34,467 bases of DNA from an uncultured Bacteroidales bacterium (lineage in GTDB: Bacteria; Bacteroidota; Bacteroidia; Bacteroidales; WCHB1-69): assembly GCA_905233585.1 (NCBI GenBank), contig CAJOFD010000020.1:1-34467 (forward strand), in the 5' to 3' direction. The translations under genes and the position numbers were made by a program. Positions 15,983-25,798 of this stretch are shown here, one piece after another. Each line of letters opens with the position of its first letter. Positions within the stretch are counted from its first letter, which is position 1. The notes under the pieces were generated by a model. The model made no database searches. It had not been told where the DNA came from and was given only the letters and a program-made list of their open reading frames with translations.

Positions 15983-16816
15983 TTATATTTTTATTTTCCC
16001 GAACAAAGTTCTTATCAAAGCATCCCACCAACGGGCAGGCAGAATATGGTGTGATATTAATATGGTTCTTGCAGCGAACCCGATACGATAACGTGTACGG
16101 GGATATTTGCTGTTAACGGCTTTGCTAATGGCATTGGTAACCACTTGCGGTTGAGATAAAATGTTCATGTGATAAATTTTGTCCAAAGAATCGGACACAT
16201 GCAAACCTTGTTGTTGGTAAGCAGTATTTTTAGATGATTCTGCCAAATGTTGTGCAGCAATAATTCCCCACTCGGTCTTGATACCTCCCGGCTCTATCAA
16301 TATAACATCTATCCCAAAGGGTTTTATTTCCATTCTTAAGGCATCGCTAAATGCTTCTACGGCATATTTGGATACATGATACCAGCCGCCAAAATATAAT
16401 ACACTTTTGCCTGCAACTGAAGAGGTATTGATGATACGTCCTGAACCTTGTTGCCGCATAATGGGTAAAACCAATTGACACAAGCGGGCAAGACCAAAAA
16501 CATTCACATCTAATTGCCGACGGGCTTCTTCCATTGAAACATTTTCAATGGCACCGAAATAACCATAACCTGCATTATTGATTAATACATCAATAGATTT
16601 TTCGGTTTGCATAATTATGTTAAGTCCATTTTTGATAGAATCTTCAGAGCTAACGTCCATTTTGATTGGGATAACGCCTTTTTGTCGCAAGGGCTCCATT
16701 TTTTCCACACGACGGGCAGCGGCATATACTTTATGCCCTTGTGTTGCCAACACCATAGCAGTATTATAACCGATACCACTGCTTGCCCCTGTAATCAAAA
16801 TTATTTTTTTTGTCAT
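15983..16816 (-). CDS. Short-chain dehydrogenase/reductase (classical SDR)
   Basis: A 277-residue NAD(P)-dependent oxidoreductase of the classical SDR family. Features: cofactor-binding TGASSGIG near residue 7, AAARRVEKM (the basic residues after strand 2 favour NADP), NNAGYGYFG (about 86-94), the catalytic Ser in IINTSSVAG, and the YHVSK motif with Tyr and Lys spaced by three residues. A C-terminal extension of about 30 residues rich in aromatic and basic residues (RYRIGFAARTILISHHILP) is common in the subgroup acting on lipids or retinol-like substrates. The true substrate is unknown. The gene stands alone, convergent with the tRNA. Confidence 0.92.
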   Translation of the reverse strand: MTKKIILITGASSGIGYNTAMVLATQGHKVYAAARRVEKMEPLRQKGVIPIKMDVSSEDSIKNGLNIIMQTEKSIDVLINNAGYGYFGAIENVSMEEARRQLDVNVFGLARLCQLVLPIMRQQGSGRIINTSSVAGKSVLYFGGWYHVSKYAVEAFSDALRMEIKPFGIDVILIEPGGIKTEWGIIAAQHLAESSKNTAYQQQGLHVSDSLDKIYHMNILSQPQVVTNAISKAVNSKYPRTRYRIGFAARTILISHHILPARWWDALIRTLFGKIKI

Positions 16817-16977
16817 TTTGCTGTACTTTGAAGTATATTCAATAACGGGAAGAGAAAAATATTATTGTCAAATCAATGAATTGAAACATTTTTTTTACAG
16901 GCATACTTGTGTTGGTTTTGACATACCAAACCGCCGGATACGTTTGCTATATTTGATTTAGTTATTGATTTTTATGC

Positions 16978-16985
16978 TATCTTTG
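16978..16985 (+). promoter_or_regulatory. Bacteroidota-type -7 element (TATCTTTG) for the BASS transporter
   Basis: TATCTTTG then CAAAG, 26 bases before the ATG at 17012, with a TTTG at 16952-16955 as a possible -33 element 22 bases upstream. A second match (TATATTTG, 16948-16955) overlaps that -33 candidate. Confidence 0.6.
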
Positions 16986-17011
16986 CAAAGTTTTTTTATA
17001 CCAATTGACAA

Positions 17012-17965
17012 ATGTATGAATCCCTGTTGCAATTAGATAATGTACATATCAATTTTTCTGCTCATGGCATGCAGATTGTCAATATTGTATTGGCATTTAT
17101 TATGTTTGGTGTTGCTTTGGGCTTGAAATTGGAGGTTTTTAAAAAAGTATTGCATTCGCCGAAGTCTATTTTTGTGGGTTTGTTGTCTCAATTGGTGGCA
17201 TTGCCTTTTTTGACATTTGTTATTGTTGTTGTTTGCAAAAACATAATAAGTCCGATGGTTGCAATGGGTATGTTGTTGGTGGCATCATGCCCGGGAGGCA
17301 ATATTTCTAACTTTATGACACAATTTTCCAAAGGCAATGCGGAATTGTCAGTTTCATTGACAGCGGTCACCACAACTCTTTCTCCACTTACAACTCCATT
17401 TAATTTTGCATTTTGGGGCGGTTTGTATGTTAATATTGCCAATAGTATGGCACAAACTGCTTTGCATCCTTTACACATAGACATTTGGCAAATGTTGGAA
17501 ACGGTTTTCATTCTTTTGGGCATACCTTTGGTTTTGGGTATTTGTTGCACAAAATTTTTACCAACATTTTCACAGAAAATGCAAAAACCAATGCAATATT
17601 TGTCTATTTTTTTCTTTTTTGTGTTGGTAGCAGTAAGTTTTGGAAATAATTTTTCGATATTCATCAAGTATATTCCTTATATTTTTGTCATAGTATTATT
17701 GCACAATTTAGTTGCCCTTGCTACGGGTTACGGTTTGGCAAGTCTGTTTAAGTTGCCTATAGCCAACAGACGCACATTGACAATAGAAACGGGCATACAA
17801 AATTCGGGTTTGGGTTTAGCCTTATTGTTCAATCCTACCATATTTCCGCAAGGTACAGCCATAGGGGGAATGCTTTTGGTAACGGCGTGGTGGGCAATTT
17901 GGCACATTGTTTCAGGTTTGACAATAGCAACTTATTGGTCTAAAAAAGAGATAAAAACAATATGA
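17012..17965 (+). CDS. Bile acid:sodium symporter (BASS) family transporter
   Basis: A 317-residue polytopic inner-membrane protein with about nine hydrophobic segments. Family marks are the early IVLAFIMFGVALGLKLEVFKKVL segment, the SCPGGNISNFMTQFSKGNAELSVSLTAVTT unwound-helix region with conserved Gly and Asn residues, and the late ETGIQNSGLGLALLF motif of the second crossover helix. The family (SLC10, ASBT_NM, bacterial BASS) imports organic anions such as bile acids, pantoate or 2-keto acids with sodium; the substrate here is unknown. Its stop overlaps the start of the downstream outer-membrane protein gene (ATGA), so the two are translationally coupled. Confidence 0.9.
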   Translation: MYESLLQLDNVHINFSAHGMQIVNIVLAFIMFGVALGLKLEVFKKVLHSPKSIFVGLLSQLVALPFLTFVIVVVCKNIISPMVAMGMLLVASCPGGNISNFMTQFSKGNAELSVSLTAVTTTLSPLTTPFNFAFWGGLYVNIANSMAQTALHPLHIDIWQMLETVFILLGIPLVLGICCTKFLPTFSQKMQKPMQYLSIFFFFVLVAVSFGNNFSIFIKYIPYIFVIVLLHNLVALATGYGLASLFKLPIANRRTLTIETGIQNSGLGLALLFNPTIFPQGTAIGGMLLVTAWWAIWHIVSGLTIATYWSKKEIKTI

Positions 17966-19368
17966 TAAAAAAAATATTCTTCCTTTTTATATCAATAATA
18001 CTCCCTATCGTTTTATTTGCCCAAAACGATAGTTTGCCGGAGAAGAGAAATGCCCAAAAACAACATTTTTTTTCATTAAAAGGACAAGATATAGTCAAAA
18101 AAGGTTGTTTTGTGGCCCCCTTGCCAGTATTGTCTTACGACCAAGACAAGGGTTGGCAATTTGGTGCGATGTTAAATATTTATGATTTTGGCAATGGAAG
18201 TTTCTATCCTTCCCCACGACAACAATGGGCACTATCGGCTTCGTATTATCATAAGGGTTCGCAACAATATAGCATAATATATGATGCCAAATATTTAATA
18301 CCCAAAGTCAGGCTGTCTGTTGCGGCAAATTTGGATTATGACCAAGCGACCAATTTTCACGGATTCAATGGATATATGACCAAATACGACTATGGACAAG
18401 TCAATTTTTGGGCAAAACAAAAAGACAAAACAAATATGCCATCGGAATACAATCCTATCTTTTATCGGGTGGAAAAGATGACTTTTTCATTTAAGGTTGA
18501 TTTTAGTGGCAATATTGTCGGTAATAAATTATTTTGGCAAGCCGGTTATTGTTTTGATTGGTATAAATGGGCGTCTGTTAATCGTGAAAAGATAAACAAA
18601 GGCAAAAGTACAGACAAAATATTTGAAGGGAATACCTTATATGATTATTTTAATTTGTGGGGTATCATTTCTCCACAGGAACAAAAAGGCGGTTTTAGCA
18701 GTGCCATTCGTTTGGGATTGAAATATGATAGCCGAGATGTAGAAGTATTTCCCAATAATGGATTGTTGGCAGAAGGACATGTACGCTTGGCTCCTCATTT
18801 TTTAGGAACAACACAGTCTTATTATACCTATTATTTGTCAATACGGCATTATGTATCTCTTGTAAATGATGTCTTGATATTTGCCTATCGTTGGAGTTAT
18901 AAGGGAACTTTCGGCAAATATATTCCCTATTATATGATGTCTGTTTGGAGTGTTATGGGACAAGAATCAGACAAAGAGGGTGTCGGTGGTTACAAAACAG
19001 TGAGAGGCGTGCTGAAAAATAGGGTACAAGGCTTAGATGTAACTTTTTTTAATACCGAATTGCGTTATAAGGTCTTTAAATTTCAACTATGGAAGCAAAA
19101 TTGGTGTGTGGCTCTCAATGCTTTCTTTGAAGGGGGAATGGTAACACGACAATATGATATGACTTACAAGGGCATAAACGATGAGACTTTGCGTAAAAAA
19201 TACGATGAATACATTGGTACACAAAGAGAACAATTTCATTTGGCAGCAGGAGGAGGGGTAAAAGTTGTTGTTAATCAAAATTTTGTTTTAGCCATAGATT
19301 ATGCTCACCCATTGAAAAAACAAGACGGAAACGGAGCGATATATTTATATACCGGTCTTACTTTTTAA
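17962..19368 (+). CDS. Omp85/surface-antigen-like outer membrane beta-barrel protein
   Basis: A 468-residue protein. Signal peptide (1-20, FLFISIILPIVLFA|QN). The rest is rich in alternating aromatic strands: GWQFGAMLNIYDFGNGSFYPSPRQQWALSAS, FSSAIRLGLKYDSRDVEVFPNNGLLAEGHV (a typical barrel segment of BamA/TamA-type surface antigens), and YKTVRGV followed by a strand RVQGLDVTFFNTELRY. It ends AIYLYTGLTF, with a terminal Phe as in outer-membrane barrels. No POTRA domains are present, so it is a barrel-only member of the surface-antigen group. The start overlaps the BASS transporter stop by 4 bases, suggesting a shared transport or envelope role. A 128-base gap without a clear promoter precedes porZ. 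Confidence 0.85.
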   Translation: MIKKIFFLFISIILPIVLFAQNDSLPEKRNAQKQHFFSLKGQDIVKKGCFVAPLPVLSYDQDKGWQFGAMLNIYDFGNGSFYPSPRQQWALSASYYHKGSQQYSIIYDAKYLIPKVRLSVAANLDYDQATNFHGFNGYMTKYDYGQVNFWAKQKDKTNMPSEYNPIFYRVEKMTFSFKVDFSGNIVGNKLFWQAGYCFDWYKWASVNREKINKGKSTDKIFEGNTLYDYFNLWGIISPQEQKGGFSSAIRLGLKYDSRDVEVFPNNGLLAEGHVRLAPHFLGTTQSYYTYYLSIRHYVSLVNDVLIFAYRWSYKGTFGKYIPYYMMSVWSVMGQESDKEGVGGYKTVRGVLKNRVQGLDVTFFNTELRYKVFKFQLWKQNWCVALNAFFEGGMVTRQYDMTYKGINDETLRKKYDEYIGTQREQFHLAAGGGVKVVVNQNFVLAIDYAHPLKKQDGNGAIYLYTGLTF

Positions 19369-19496
19369 GGTGTTTTTCCATTCTGCAGGAGATATAATAT
19401 ATTTCTTTTGACAGAATTCTCAAATCACATCTTATTAGTTATACTAAAAATTCTAAAAAAACGTTTCTTATTAGATAAATACCCAATAACCCTAAA

Positions 19497-21815
19497 ATGA
19501 AAAGAACGGGAATTTTTTTGATAATTTTGTTGTGTTTTTCAAACCTTTTTGCCCAAACTACGGTAAAAGTAGGTGGTTGGCAAATGTATTTTAATTACAA
19601 TAACGGAAAACAAATAGAACAAATTGGAGATGAGTTGTTCTATGCTTCTCAAAAATCTTTATTACATTTCAATCTAACCGATAATGAACTCACAAGATTG
19701 AGCAAATACAATGGTTTAAGCGATATAGATATTGCTTGTATGGGTGTTGTTGATAACAAATATTTGGTTATTGCTTACCATAATGCCAATATTGATATTT
19801 ATGAAGATGGACATATTTATAATATTCCCGATATGCTCAACAAACAAATTTCTGGCGATAAGAGAATCAATGAAGTTGTAGCATTTAATGGCTATGCCTA
19901 TTTGGCTTGTGGCTTTGGTATTGTTTGCTTGGATTTGAAGAAAAAAATAGTGAAAGATACGTGGTTTTTTCAAAATGCAGGCACTCAATACCCTGTTCTG
20001 GGTTTGACTTTTGCAAGGGATAGCGCTTTTGCTTTGACGGAAAAAAATATCTATAAAACAGCCATAAACAATAACCAAATCAACGATATTTCCACATGGG
20101 AAAAAGAAGAAAATACCGACAATCAAACCTATATATCCATCAAATCTATCGGTAATGTATTATTTTGTTTGAAAACAGATACTATCTGGACAGACAACTC
20201 ATATTATATCGGTCAAAAATTGCATATCAATACAAATGGGCAATGGAAAAAAGACCCTACTATGGCAACATGGAATTCTTTTAAAAACATGGAAGTAAGA
20301 CAAGACAGAATTTATTTTTTTGAAGATTGGGGTTTGTCCATATACACTTTGACAACCGATATGGTTCTCCAATTGTTTTCCACCTATTACTGCGACAAAG
20401 TCATAAGTGCTATCTATGATGGTGCTTCTATTTATATGGCTTCTCAAAAGTTCGGTTTTGTGCATAGTTACCAAGGTGAGAAACGATATATTTCCGTGTC
20501 TTCGCCAGCCCAAGACGGCACATGGAAAATGGATTGGAAACAAGGCAAACTGTCTGCTGTCCATGGCATAAGTTCTGATATGCTTGCAAATTATAATGAT
20601 GGTACAAGTTCACAAATGGTAGAAAATCAATGGACTTCTATCAAGCCTGGCAACTTTACTTTTTATGATTTGATAGATACGAAAATTGCCCCTTACGATA
20701 CTTCTATTACCTATTCAGTGGCATTGATAGGTGGATTGGTGAAAATTCAGAATGGGGAAGTAGTACAATTGTACGATAAGACAAATTCTTCCTTGCAGGG
20801 ATTTTCTGAAAATCCAGAACTTACTATGGCTACGGCTTTAGAGTTCGATTTGCAACAAAATTTGTGGGTGGGCAATTATTATGTTAGTCGTCCGTTGTCG
20901 GTCTTGACCAAAGAGGGAGCGTGGATGTCTTACCCTCTGCCATATGGTAATACCGCTTCTATTTCAACCATATTTTGTGATTCAAGAGGGTGGTTGTGGT
21001 TGACAACGGACAAGGGCAAAACATTTATGTTATTCAATTCCAACAAAACGCCGCTGAATCCTTCTGACGATGCTTGGTTGAAACTGAATACGATGATGAG
21101 TGAAGCCGATGGACCATTCTCGGTTGTAAATGTGATAAAAGAAGATAGAGATGGAAAAATATGGATAGGTACCGATGCCGGTATCAAATACTATTCTTCA
21201 CCATCTAAATTATTTGATAATCCTAATACTTTACCTAGTCCCATTGTTGTGAATAGAATAACAGAAACAGATACTTTTGCCGAAGTGGTTTTGAAATCGG
21301 AATATATTCATAGCATAGCCATAGATGGTGGTAATAGAAAGTGGATTGCCACCGACAATGCAGGGGTGTTTTTGTTGTCAGAAGATGCCAAAACGGAGTT
21401 GTTTCATTTTACAGCCGAAAATAGCCCTTTGTTGTCCAACGCTGTGCTTGATATTGTAATAGACGGCTATACGGGTGAAGTGTTTTTTGCTACTGACCAA
21501 GGTTTGGTTTCGTTTAGATATACCGCAACAGAGCCCAAAGATGATTTGGAAAATATCAACATTTTCCCCAATCCGGTAAAACCTTATTTTGATGGATATA
21601 TTTCCATATCGGGGCTGATGGAAGATGCTGAAGTGAAAATCACAGATGCACGCGGAGCATTGGTTTATCGGACAACCTCCAATGGAGGTACTGCCGTTTG
21701 GGACGGCAGACGTTTTGATGGAACAAAAGCCTCTTCGGGTGTTTATTTTGTTTTTGTTGCTGCGGGAGAAAAATTAAAATATAAAAAAGCAGGTAAGATT
21801 TTGTTTTTGAAATGA
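19497..21815 (+). CDS. porZ: Type IX secretion system protein PorZ
   Basis: A 772-residue surface protein, close to the known length of Porphyromonas PorZ. Signal peptide (1-19, LLCFSNLFA|Q). An N-terminal first propeller opens with VGGWQMYFNYNNGKQIEQIGDELFYASQKSLLHF, then LTRLSKYNGLSDIDIACMG and VAFNGYAYLACGFGIVCLDL. A second propeller of two-component-regulator-type repeats has LWVGNYYVSRPL, SRGWLWLTTDKG, DGKIWIGTDAGIKYY and NRKWIATDNAGVFLL. The C-terminal Ig-like domain (about 690-772, INIFPNPVKPYFDGYISISGL, WDGRRFDGTKASSGVYFV, KKAGKILFLK) has the PorZ form, which is retained. In Porphyromonas, PorZ sits on the surface with the sortase PorU and delivers A-LPS to it for attachment to cargo C-terminal domains. 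fumC follows 13 bases later. Confidence 0.9.
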   Translation: MKRTGIFLIILLCFSNLFAQTTVKVGGWQMYFNYNNGKQIEQIGDELFYASQKSLLHFNLTDNELTRLSKYNGLSDIDIACMGVVDNKYLVIAYHNANIDIYEDGHIYNIPDMLNKQISGDKRINEVVAFNGYAYLACGFGIVCLDLKKKIVKDTWFFQNAGTQYPVLGLTFARDSAFALTEKNIYKTAINNNQINDISTWEKEENTDNQTYISIKSIGNVLFCLKTDTIWTDNSYYIGQKLHINTNGQWKKDPTMATWNSFKNMEVRQDRIYFFEDWGLSIYTLTTDMVLQLFSTYYCDKVISAIYDGASIYMASQKFGFVHSYQGEKRYISVSSPAQDGTWKMDWKQGKLSAVHGISSDMLANYNDGTSSQMVENQWTSIKPGNFTFYDLIDTKIAPYDTSITYSVALIGGLVKIQNGEVVQLYDKTNSSLQGFSENPELTMATALEFDLQQNLWVGNYYVSRPLSVLTKEGAWMSYPLPYGNTASISTIFCDSRGWLWLTTDKGKTFMLFNSNKTPLNPSDDAWLKLNTMMSEADGPFSVVNVIKEDRDGKIWIGTDAGIKYYSSPSKLFDNPNTLPSPIVVNRITETDTFAEVVLKSEYIHSIAIDGGNRKWIATDNAGVFLLSEDAKTELFHFTAENSPLLSNAVLDIVIDGYTGEVFFATDQGLVSFRYTATEPKDDLENINIFPNPVKPYFDGYISISGLMEDAEVKITDARGALVYRTTSNGGTAVWDGRRFDGTKASSGVYFVFVAAGEKLKYKKAGKILFLK

Positions 21816-21828
21816 TTATTGAAATAAT

Positions 21829-23205
21829 ATGAGAATAGAAAAAGATACAATGGGTAATGTTGAGGTAGAGGATAATGTGTTTTGGGGTGCACAAACACAA
21901 CGTTCGCTCAACAATTTTCGCATAGGCAACATTCGTATGCCACAACAAATGATAATGGCTTTGGCTATTGTAAAGAAATCGGCAGCCTATACTAACGCTC
22001 AACTTGGAGTATTGTCTGAAAATAAAAAAGATTTGATTGCCAAAGTCTGTGATGAAATTATACAAGGCAAATGCTTTGAAGATTTTCCTTTGTTAGTTTG
22101 GCAGACAGGGTCGGGGACACAAACAAATATGAATGTTAATGAAGTGATTGCCAATCGTGCAGAAATACTAAATGGTGGTAATTTGAACAATGCAACGAAA
22201 TATATTTCTGCCAATGATGATGTAAACAAATCGCAATCTACCAACGATGTTTTCCCTACGGCTATGAGAATTGCTTTCTATAAGATGATAGTTGAACGGA
22301 CAATTCCTGCTTTGGAACAATTAAAAACAACCTTTGCCCAAAAAAAACAAGCATTTGCTCATATCATCAAAATAGGGCGGACACATCTTATGGATGCTAC
22401 CCCTTTGCGTTTGGGAGATGAATTTTCTGCTTATGAATCTCAAATGGATTTTGGTATCCAAGCCTTGAAAAATTCACTAGTTCATTTGCAACAATTGCCC
22501 ATCGGCGGAACTGCGGTTGGCACGGGATTGAATACCCCAAAAGGATATGATAAATTAGTGGTGGATTATATCAATCAATTTTCCGGACATCAATTTTATG
22601 CGGCAAACAATAAATACGAAGGTATGGCTACGCATGACGCTTTTGTGGAAACTTCTTCCGCATTGAAACAGATTGCCATTTCTTTAACTAAAATTGCCAA
22701 TGATATTCGTTTGTTGTCTTCTGGTCCACGTTGCGGATTGGGCGAACTCAATATTCCGCAAAATGAACCGGGGTCTTCTATTATGCCTGGCAAGGTAAAT
22801 CCGACACAATGTGAAGCCATGACTATGGTGTCTGCTCAAATTGTCGGTAATGATACAACTATTGCCTTTGCTGCCATGCAAGGTCATTTGCAACTTAATG
22901 TTTTTATGCCGGTGATTGCTTATAATGCTTTGCAATCGGCGGAATTGTTGGCAGAATGTTGCCATAGTTTCAACAAAAATTGTATAGAAGGCATAGAAGC
23001 CAATACCGAAAATATAGAAAAACATCTGCAAGAATCTTTAATGTTGGTGACCGCTCTGAATCCTCATATCGGATATTACAATGCGGCTAAAATTGCCCAA
23101 TATGCCTTTGCTAACAAATTAACGCTCAAAGAGGCTGCCTTAAAGTTAAATTTATTAACAGCAGAAGAATTTGACGAATGGGTGCAGCCTGACAAAATGG
23201 TATAA
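21829..23205 (+). CDS. fumC: Class II fumarate hydratase
   Basis: Interconverts fumarate and malate in the TCA cycle or reductive branch; oxygen-stable, iron-independent, tetrameric. The 458-residue length is normal. Visible: the N-terminal [31 protein letters not shown], the substrate-binding [20 protein letters not shown] and [30 protein letters not shown] with the catalytic-site His, and the superfamily signature [16 protein letters not shown] containing the catalytic Ser loop. It lies 13 bases after porZ and 26 before the TPR gene, so it is probably co-transcribed with both, although the functions are unrelated. Confidence 0.97.
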   Translation: MRIEKDTMGNVEVEDNVFWGAQTQRSLNNFRIGNIRMPQQMIMALAIVKKSAAYTNAQLGVLSENKKDLIAKVCDEIIQGKCFEDFPLLVWQTGSGTQTNMNVNEVIANRAEILNGGNLNNATKYISANDDVNKSQSTNDVFPTAMRIAFYKMIVERTIPALEQLKTTFAQKKQAFAHIIKIGRTHLMDATPLRLGDEFSAYESQMDFGIQALKNSLVHLQQLPIGGTAVGTGLNTPKGYDKLVVDYINQFSGHQFYAANNKYEGMATHDAFVETSSALKQIAISLTKIANDIRLLSSGPRCGLGELNIPQNEPGSSIMPGKVNPTQCEAMTMVSAQIVGNDTTIAFAAMQGHLQLNVFMPVIAYNALQSAELLAECCHSFNKNCIEGIEANTENIEKHLQESLMLVTALNPHIGYYNAAKIAQYAFANKLTLKEAALKLNLLTAEEFDEWVQPDKMV

Positions 23206-23231
23206 ATCGTATTGATTTTTAGAAAAAATAG

Positions 23232-25058
23232 ATGTTTTTCAAAAAAAAATGGATAGGCTGTTTGCTTTTTCTGATGTTTTGTATGGTGGCAAAATCTCAA
23301 CAGACAGAAAATGAAAAAAAACTCGCTTTTGAATATTTCAATAATCAGGAATATGAAAAAGCAGGTCTTTTGTTTGACAAACTATACAATGCCTCCCCTA
23401 CAAATATCAATTATGAGTATTATCTGCAAACATTAATACATCTTTCGCAATGGAAAGAAGCAGAAAAATTGGTAAAAAAACAAATACGCTTGCACCCTAA
23501 AACAAGAAAGTATCAAATTGATTTAGGGCATATTTTTGATTTGCAGGATGAAAACAATAAAGCAAAAAAACAATATGAAACCATTGTGGACAATCTGGAG
23601 CAAAGTGAAGTGAATGAAATTGCCAATGTTTTTGCAAACTATCACTTGAATGATTATACCATAAAAACCTATTTGCAGGGGCGGAAACGTTCCGAAAAAG
23701 AAGATGCTTACGCTATGGAATTGGCTCTGTGCTACCAAGTAGCCAAAGAATATGAAAAGGCAATGCAAGAATATTTGCTTTTGTTGCGTTTGCAAGAAAA
23801 TAAATTGTTAGATGTAGAATCAACATTGCTTACTTGGTGGTTGAATGATGATGATTATGCCAAGCGAACAATCATTCGCAACAATTTACTCAAAGCAATA
23901 AATAAATATCCAGAAAATCAAGCGTATTCAAATTTGATGATATGGTATGCAGTGCAAGAAAAAGATTTTTCTTTTGCACTTAAGCAAGCCAAAGCTTTTG
24001 ACAAACGATACAAAACTAATGGGGCAAAGGTGATGCAGATTGCCGATTATGCTTTTGATTGCAAGGATTTTACAACAGCTAAAGAAGCCTACGAACATAT
24101 TGTTTCTTTGGAATATACCACCATTTATTTTGAAGAAGCACAACAAAAAAGATTGTTTACCTTGTTGTCTGCTATTTCACATACTCCCAAGACAAATTTA
24201 ACTAATGCCGAAAAGGTTGATAAGGAATTGAAACAATATTTTTCAAAATATGCAGTATCAGATCAAAATGTGTTGCTCTACAGGCAATGGATGACTTTAA
24301 AATCGGAATGTCTGAATGAATTGGATATGGCTATTGAAATGTTGTTGCAACAAGTGGAACATGGCAAACTTGGAGAAAAACAAAAGGCTATGTTAAAAAT
24401 AGACTTGGCAGGCCTGAAAGTTTTGCAAAACGATGTTTGGGAAGCCACCTTGTTATATTCTCAAGTGGAAAAAGCAATGCCCAATGATACTTTGGCACAA
24501 AGGGCAAAACTCAGCAATGCCAAACTATCATTGCTGATGGGTGAAATAGAATGGGCAGAGGCTCAACTTGATGTCTTACGTGCCGCAACATCTAAATATG
24601 TTGCCAACGATGCCATGTACTTGTCTCTTTTGGTTGCTGATAATAAATTGGAACATGATTCTGTCAATAAGCCTTTGCAACAATTTTTCACTGCTTTGTT
24701 TTTGATAGAACATCATCGTTCGCAAGAGGCTCTTATTTATTTGGATAGTATTAGCCAAACAAAAGACTATGTTTCGCTTAACGATGATATTTTATTTCAA
24801 AAAGCAAAAATAGCTATACTCAATGCCGATTACCAATTGGCAGATAGTTTATATAATGAATTGATTGTCAATTATCCTTTTGATTTATTGGCAGATGATG
24901 CCTTGTTTGAAAGAGCCTTCTTGCAAGAATTTTATCTCAAAGACAATATCTCCGCTATGCAATTGTATCAAAGACTTGTTACCGATTATCCCGATAGCAT
25001 TTTCACAATAGAAGCCCGCAAACGATACAGAACCTTACGTGGAGATATGTTTCGCTAA
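23232..25058 (+). CDS. Exported tetratricopeptide-repeat protein
   Basis: A 608-residue, almost wholly helical protein. An N-terminal signal peptide (KKKWIGCLLFLMFCMVAKS|QQ, about 1-22) predicts a periplasmic or envelope location. TPR-like helical hairpins run through the protein: LAFEYFNNQEYEKAGLLFDKLYNASP near 31-56, LIHLSQWKEAEKLVKKQIRLHP near 67-88, LCYQVAKEYEKAMQEYLLLLRLQ, and near the end KIAILNADYQLADSLYNELIVNYPFDLLADDALFERA. The last repeat, LYQRLVTDYPDSIFTIEARKRYRTLRGDMF, has the YfiO/outer-membrane TPR style. No enzymatic motif is visible. It is likely a scaffold or adaptor in the envelope, in the porZ-fumC transcription unit. Confidence 0.85.
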   Translation: MFFKKKWIGCLLFLMFCMVAKSQQTENEKKLAFEYFNNQEYEKAGLLFDKLYNASPTNINYEYYLQTLIHLSQWKEAEKLVKKQIRLHPKTRKYQIDLGHIFDLQDENNKAKKQYETIVDNLEQSEVNEIANVFANYHLNDYTIKTYLQGRKRSEKEDAYAMELALCYQVAKEYEKAMQEYLLLLRLQENKLLDVESTLLTWWLNDDDYAKRTIIRNNLLKAINKYPENQAYSNLMIWYAVQEKDFSFALKQAKAFDKRYKTNGAKVMQIADYAFDCKDFTTAKEAYEHIVSLEYTTIYFEEAQQKRLFTLLSAISHTPKTNLTNAEKVDKELKQYFSKYAVSDQNVLLYRQWMTLKSECLNELDMAIEMLLQQVEHGKLGEKQKAMLKIDLAGLKVLQNDVWEATLLYSQVEKAMPNDTLAQRAKLSNAKLSLLMGEIEWAEAQLDVLRAATSKYVANDAMYLSLLVADNKLEHDSVNKPLQQFFTALFLIEHHRSQEALIYLDSISQTKDYVSLNDDILFQKAKIAILNADYQLADSLYNELIVNYPFDLLADDALFERAFLQEFYLKDNISAMQLYQRLVTDYPDSIFTIEARKRYRTLRGDMFR

Positions 25059-25087
25059 AACAGATTAATATTGATTATCAGAATAAT

Positions 25088-25798
25088 ATGAACTTAAAAA
25101 ATATTCTTTACTTAGATATTGAAACCGTTGGAACAACTCAAAAATACCAACAATTGCCTGAACGATTGCAACATTTGTGGGACAAAAAATCATTGCAATT
25201 CTTAAAAAAAGATGATGATGACCCCGCCACTCTTTTTGAACAAAAAGCGGGTATTTTTGCAGAGTTCGGAAAAATTATTTGCATTTCGGTGGCTTATTTT
25301 AAAGACGATAAATTACGGATAACATCGTTTGCCAATGAAAATGAATATCAACTTTTGAAAGATTTTGCAGATATGTTAAATAAATATTTTGCCAACTTTC
25401 AACTCTGTGCACATAACGGCAAAGAATTTGATTTTCCTTATATCTGCCGAAGAATGTTGATAAACGGTCTAAAACTTCCCGATATTCTGAACATACAAGG
25501 CAAAAAGCCATGGGAAACCACTTTTGTGGACACATTGGAGTTGTGGAAATTTGGTGATTACAAACATTATACTTCATTGGATTTGTTGTCGGCTATTTTT
25601 GACATTCCCTCACCCAAAGATGATATTGATGGCAGTCAAGTGCATGAGGTTTATTGGACAAGTCATGACCTTAACAGAATAAAGACCTATTGCGAAAAAG
25701 ACGTTTTAACTATTGTGCAACTCATGCTCCGCTACGAAGGTAAAGACATTTTGACCGACGATAAAATTGTGTATGTAAACATTACGGCAAACAGTTGA
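25088..25798 (+). CDS. Predicted 3'-5' exonuclease, PolB-like (DnaQ superfamily)
   Basis: A 236-residue ribonuclease H-like exonuclease. ExoI motif LYLDIETVGTT (Asp and Glu for metal binding) lies at about 8-18, the ExoII-type LCAHNGKEFDFPYICRRML near 112-130, and ExoIII-like YCEKDVLTIVQLML near 203-216 with the conserved Asp. This group is related to the exonuclease domain of family B DNA polymerases but lacks the polymerase domain; substrates of stand-alone members are not established. It lies 29 bases after the TPR gene on the same strand. Its stop coincides with the start of a decayed PAP2 gene, suggesting that the two were once an overlapping pair or that a deletion brought them together. 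Confidence 0.88.
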   Translation: MNLKNILYLDIETVGTTQKYQQLPERLQHLWDKKSLQFLKKDDDDPATLFEQKAGIFAEFGKIICISVAYFKDDKLRITSFANENEYQLLKDFADMLNKYFANFQLCAHNGKEFDFPYICRRMLINGLKLPDILNIQGKKPWETTFVDTLELWKFGDYKHYTSLDLLSAIFDIPSPKDDIDGSQVHEVYWTSHDLNRIKTYCEKDVLTIVQLMLRYEGKDILTDDKIVYVNITANS

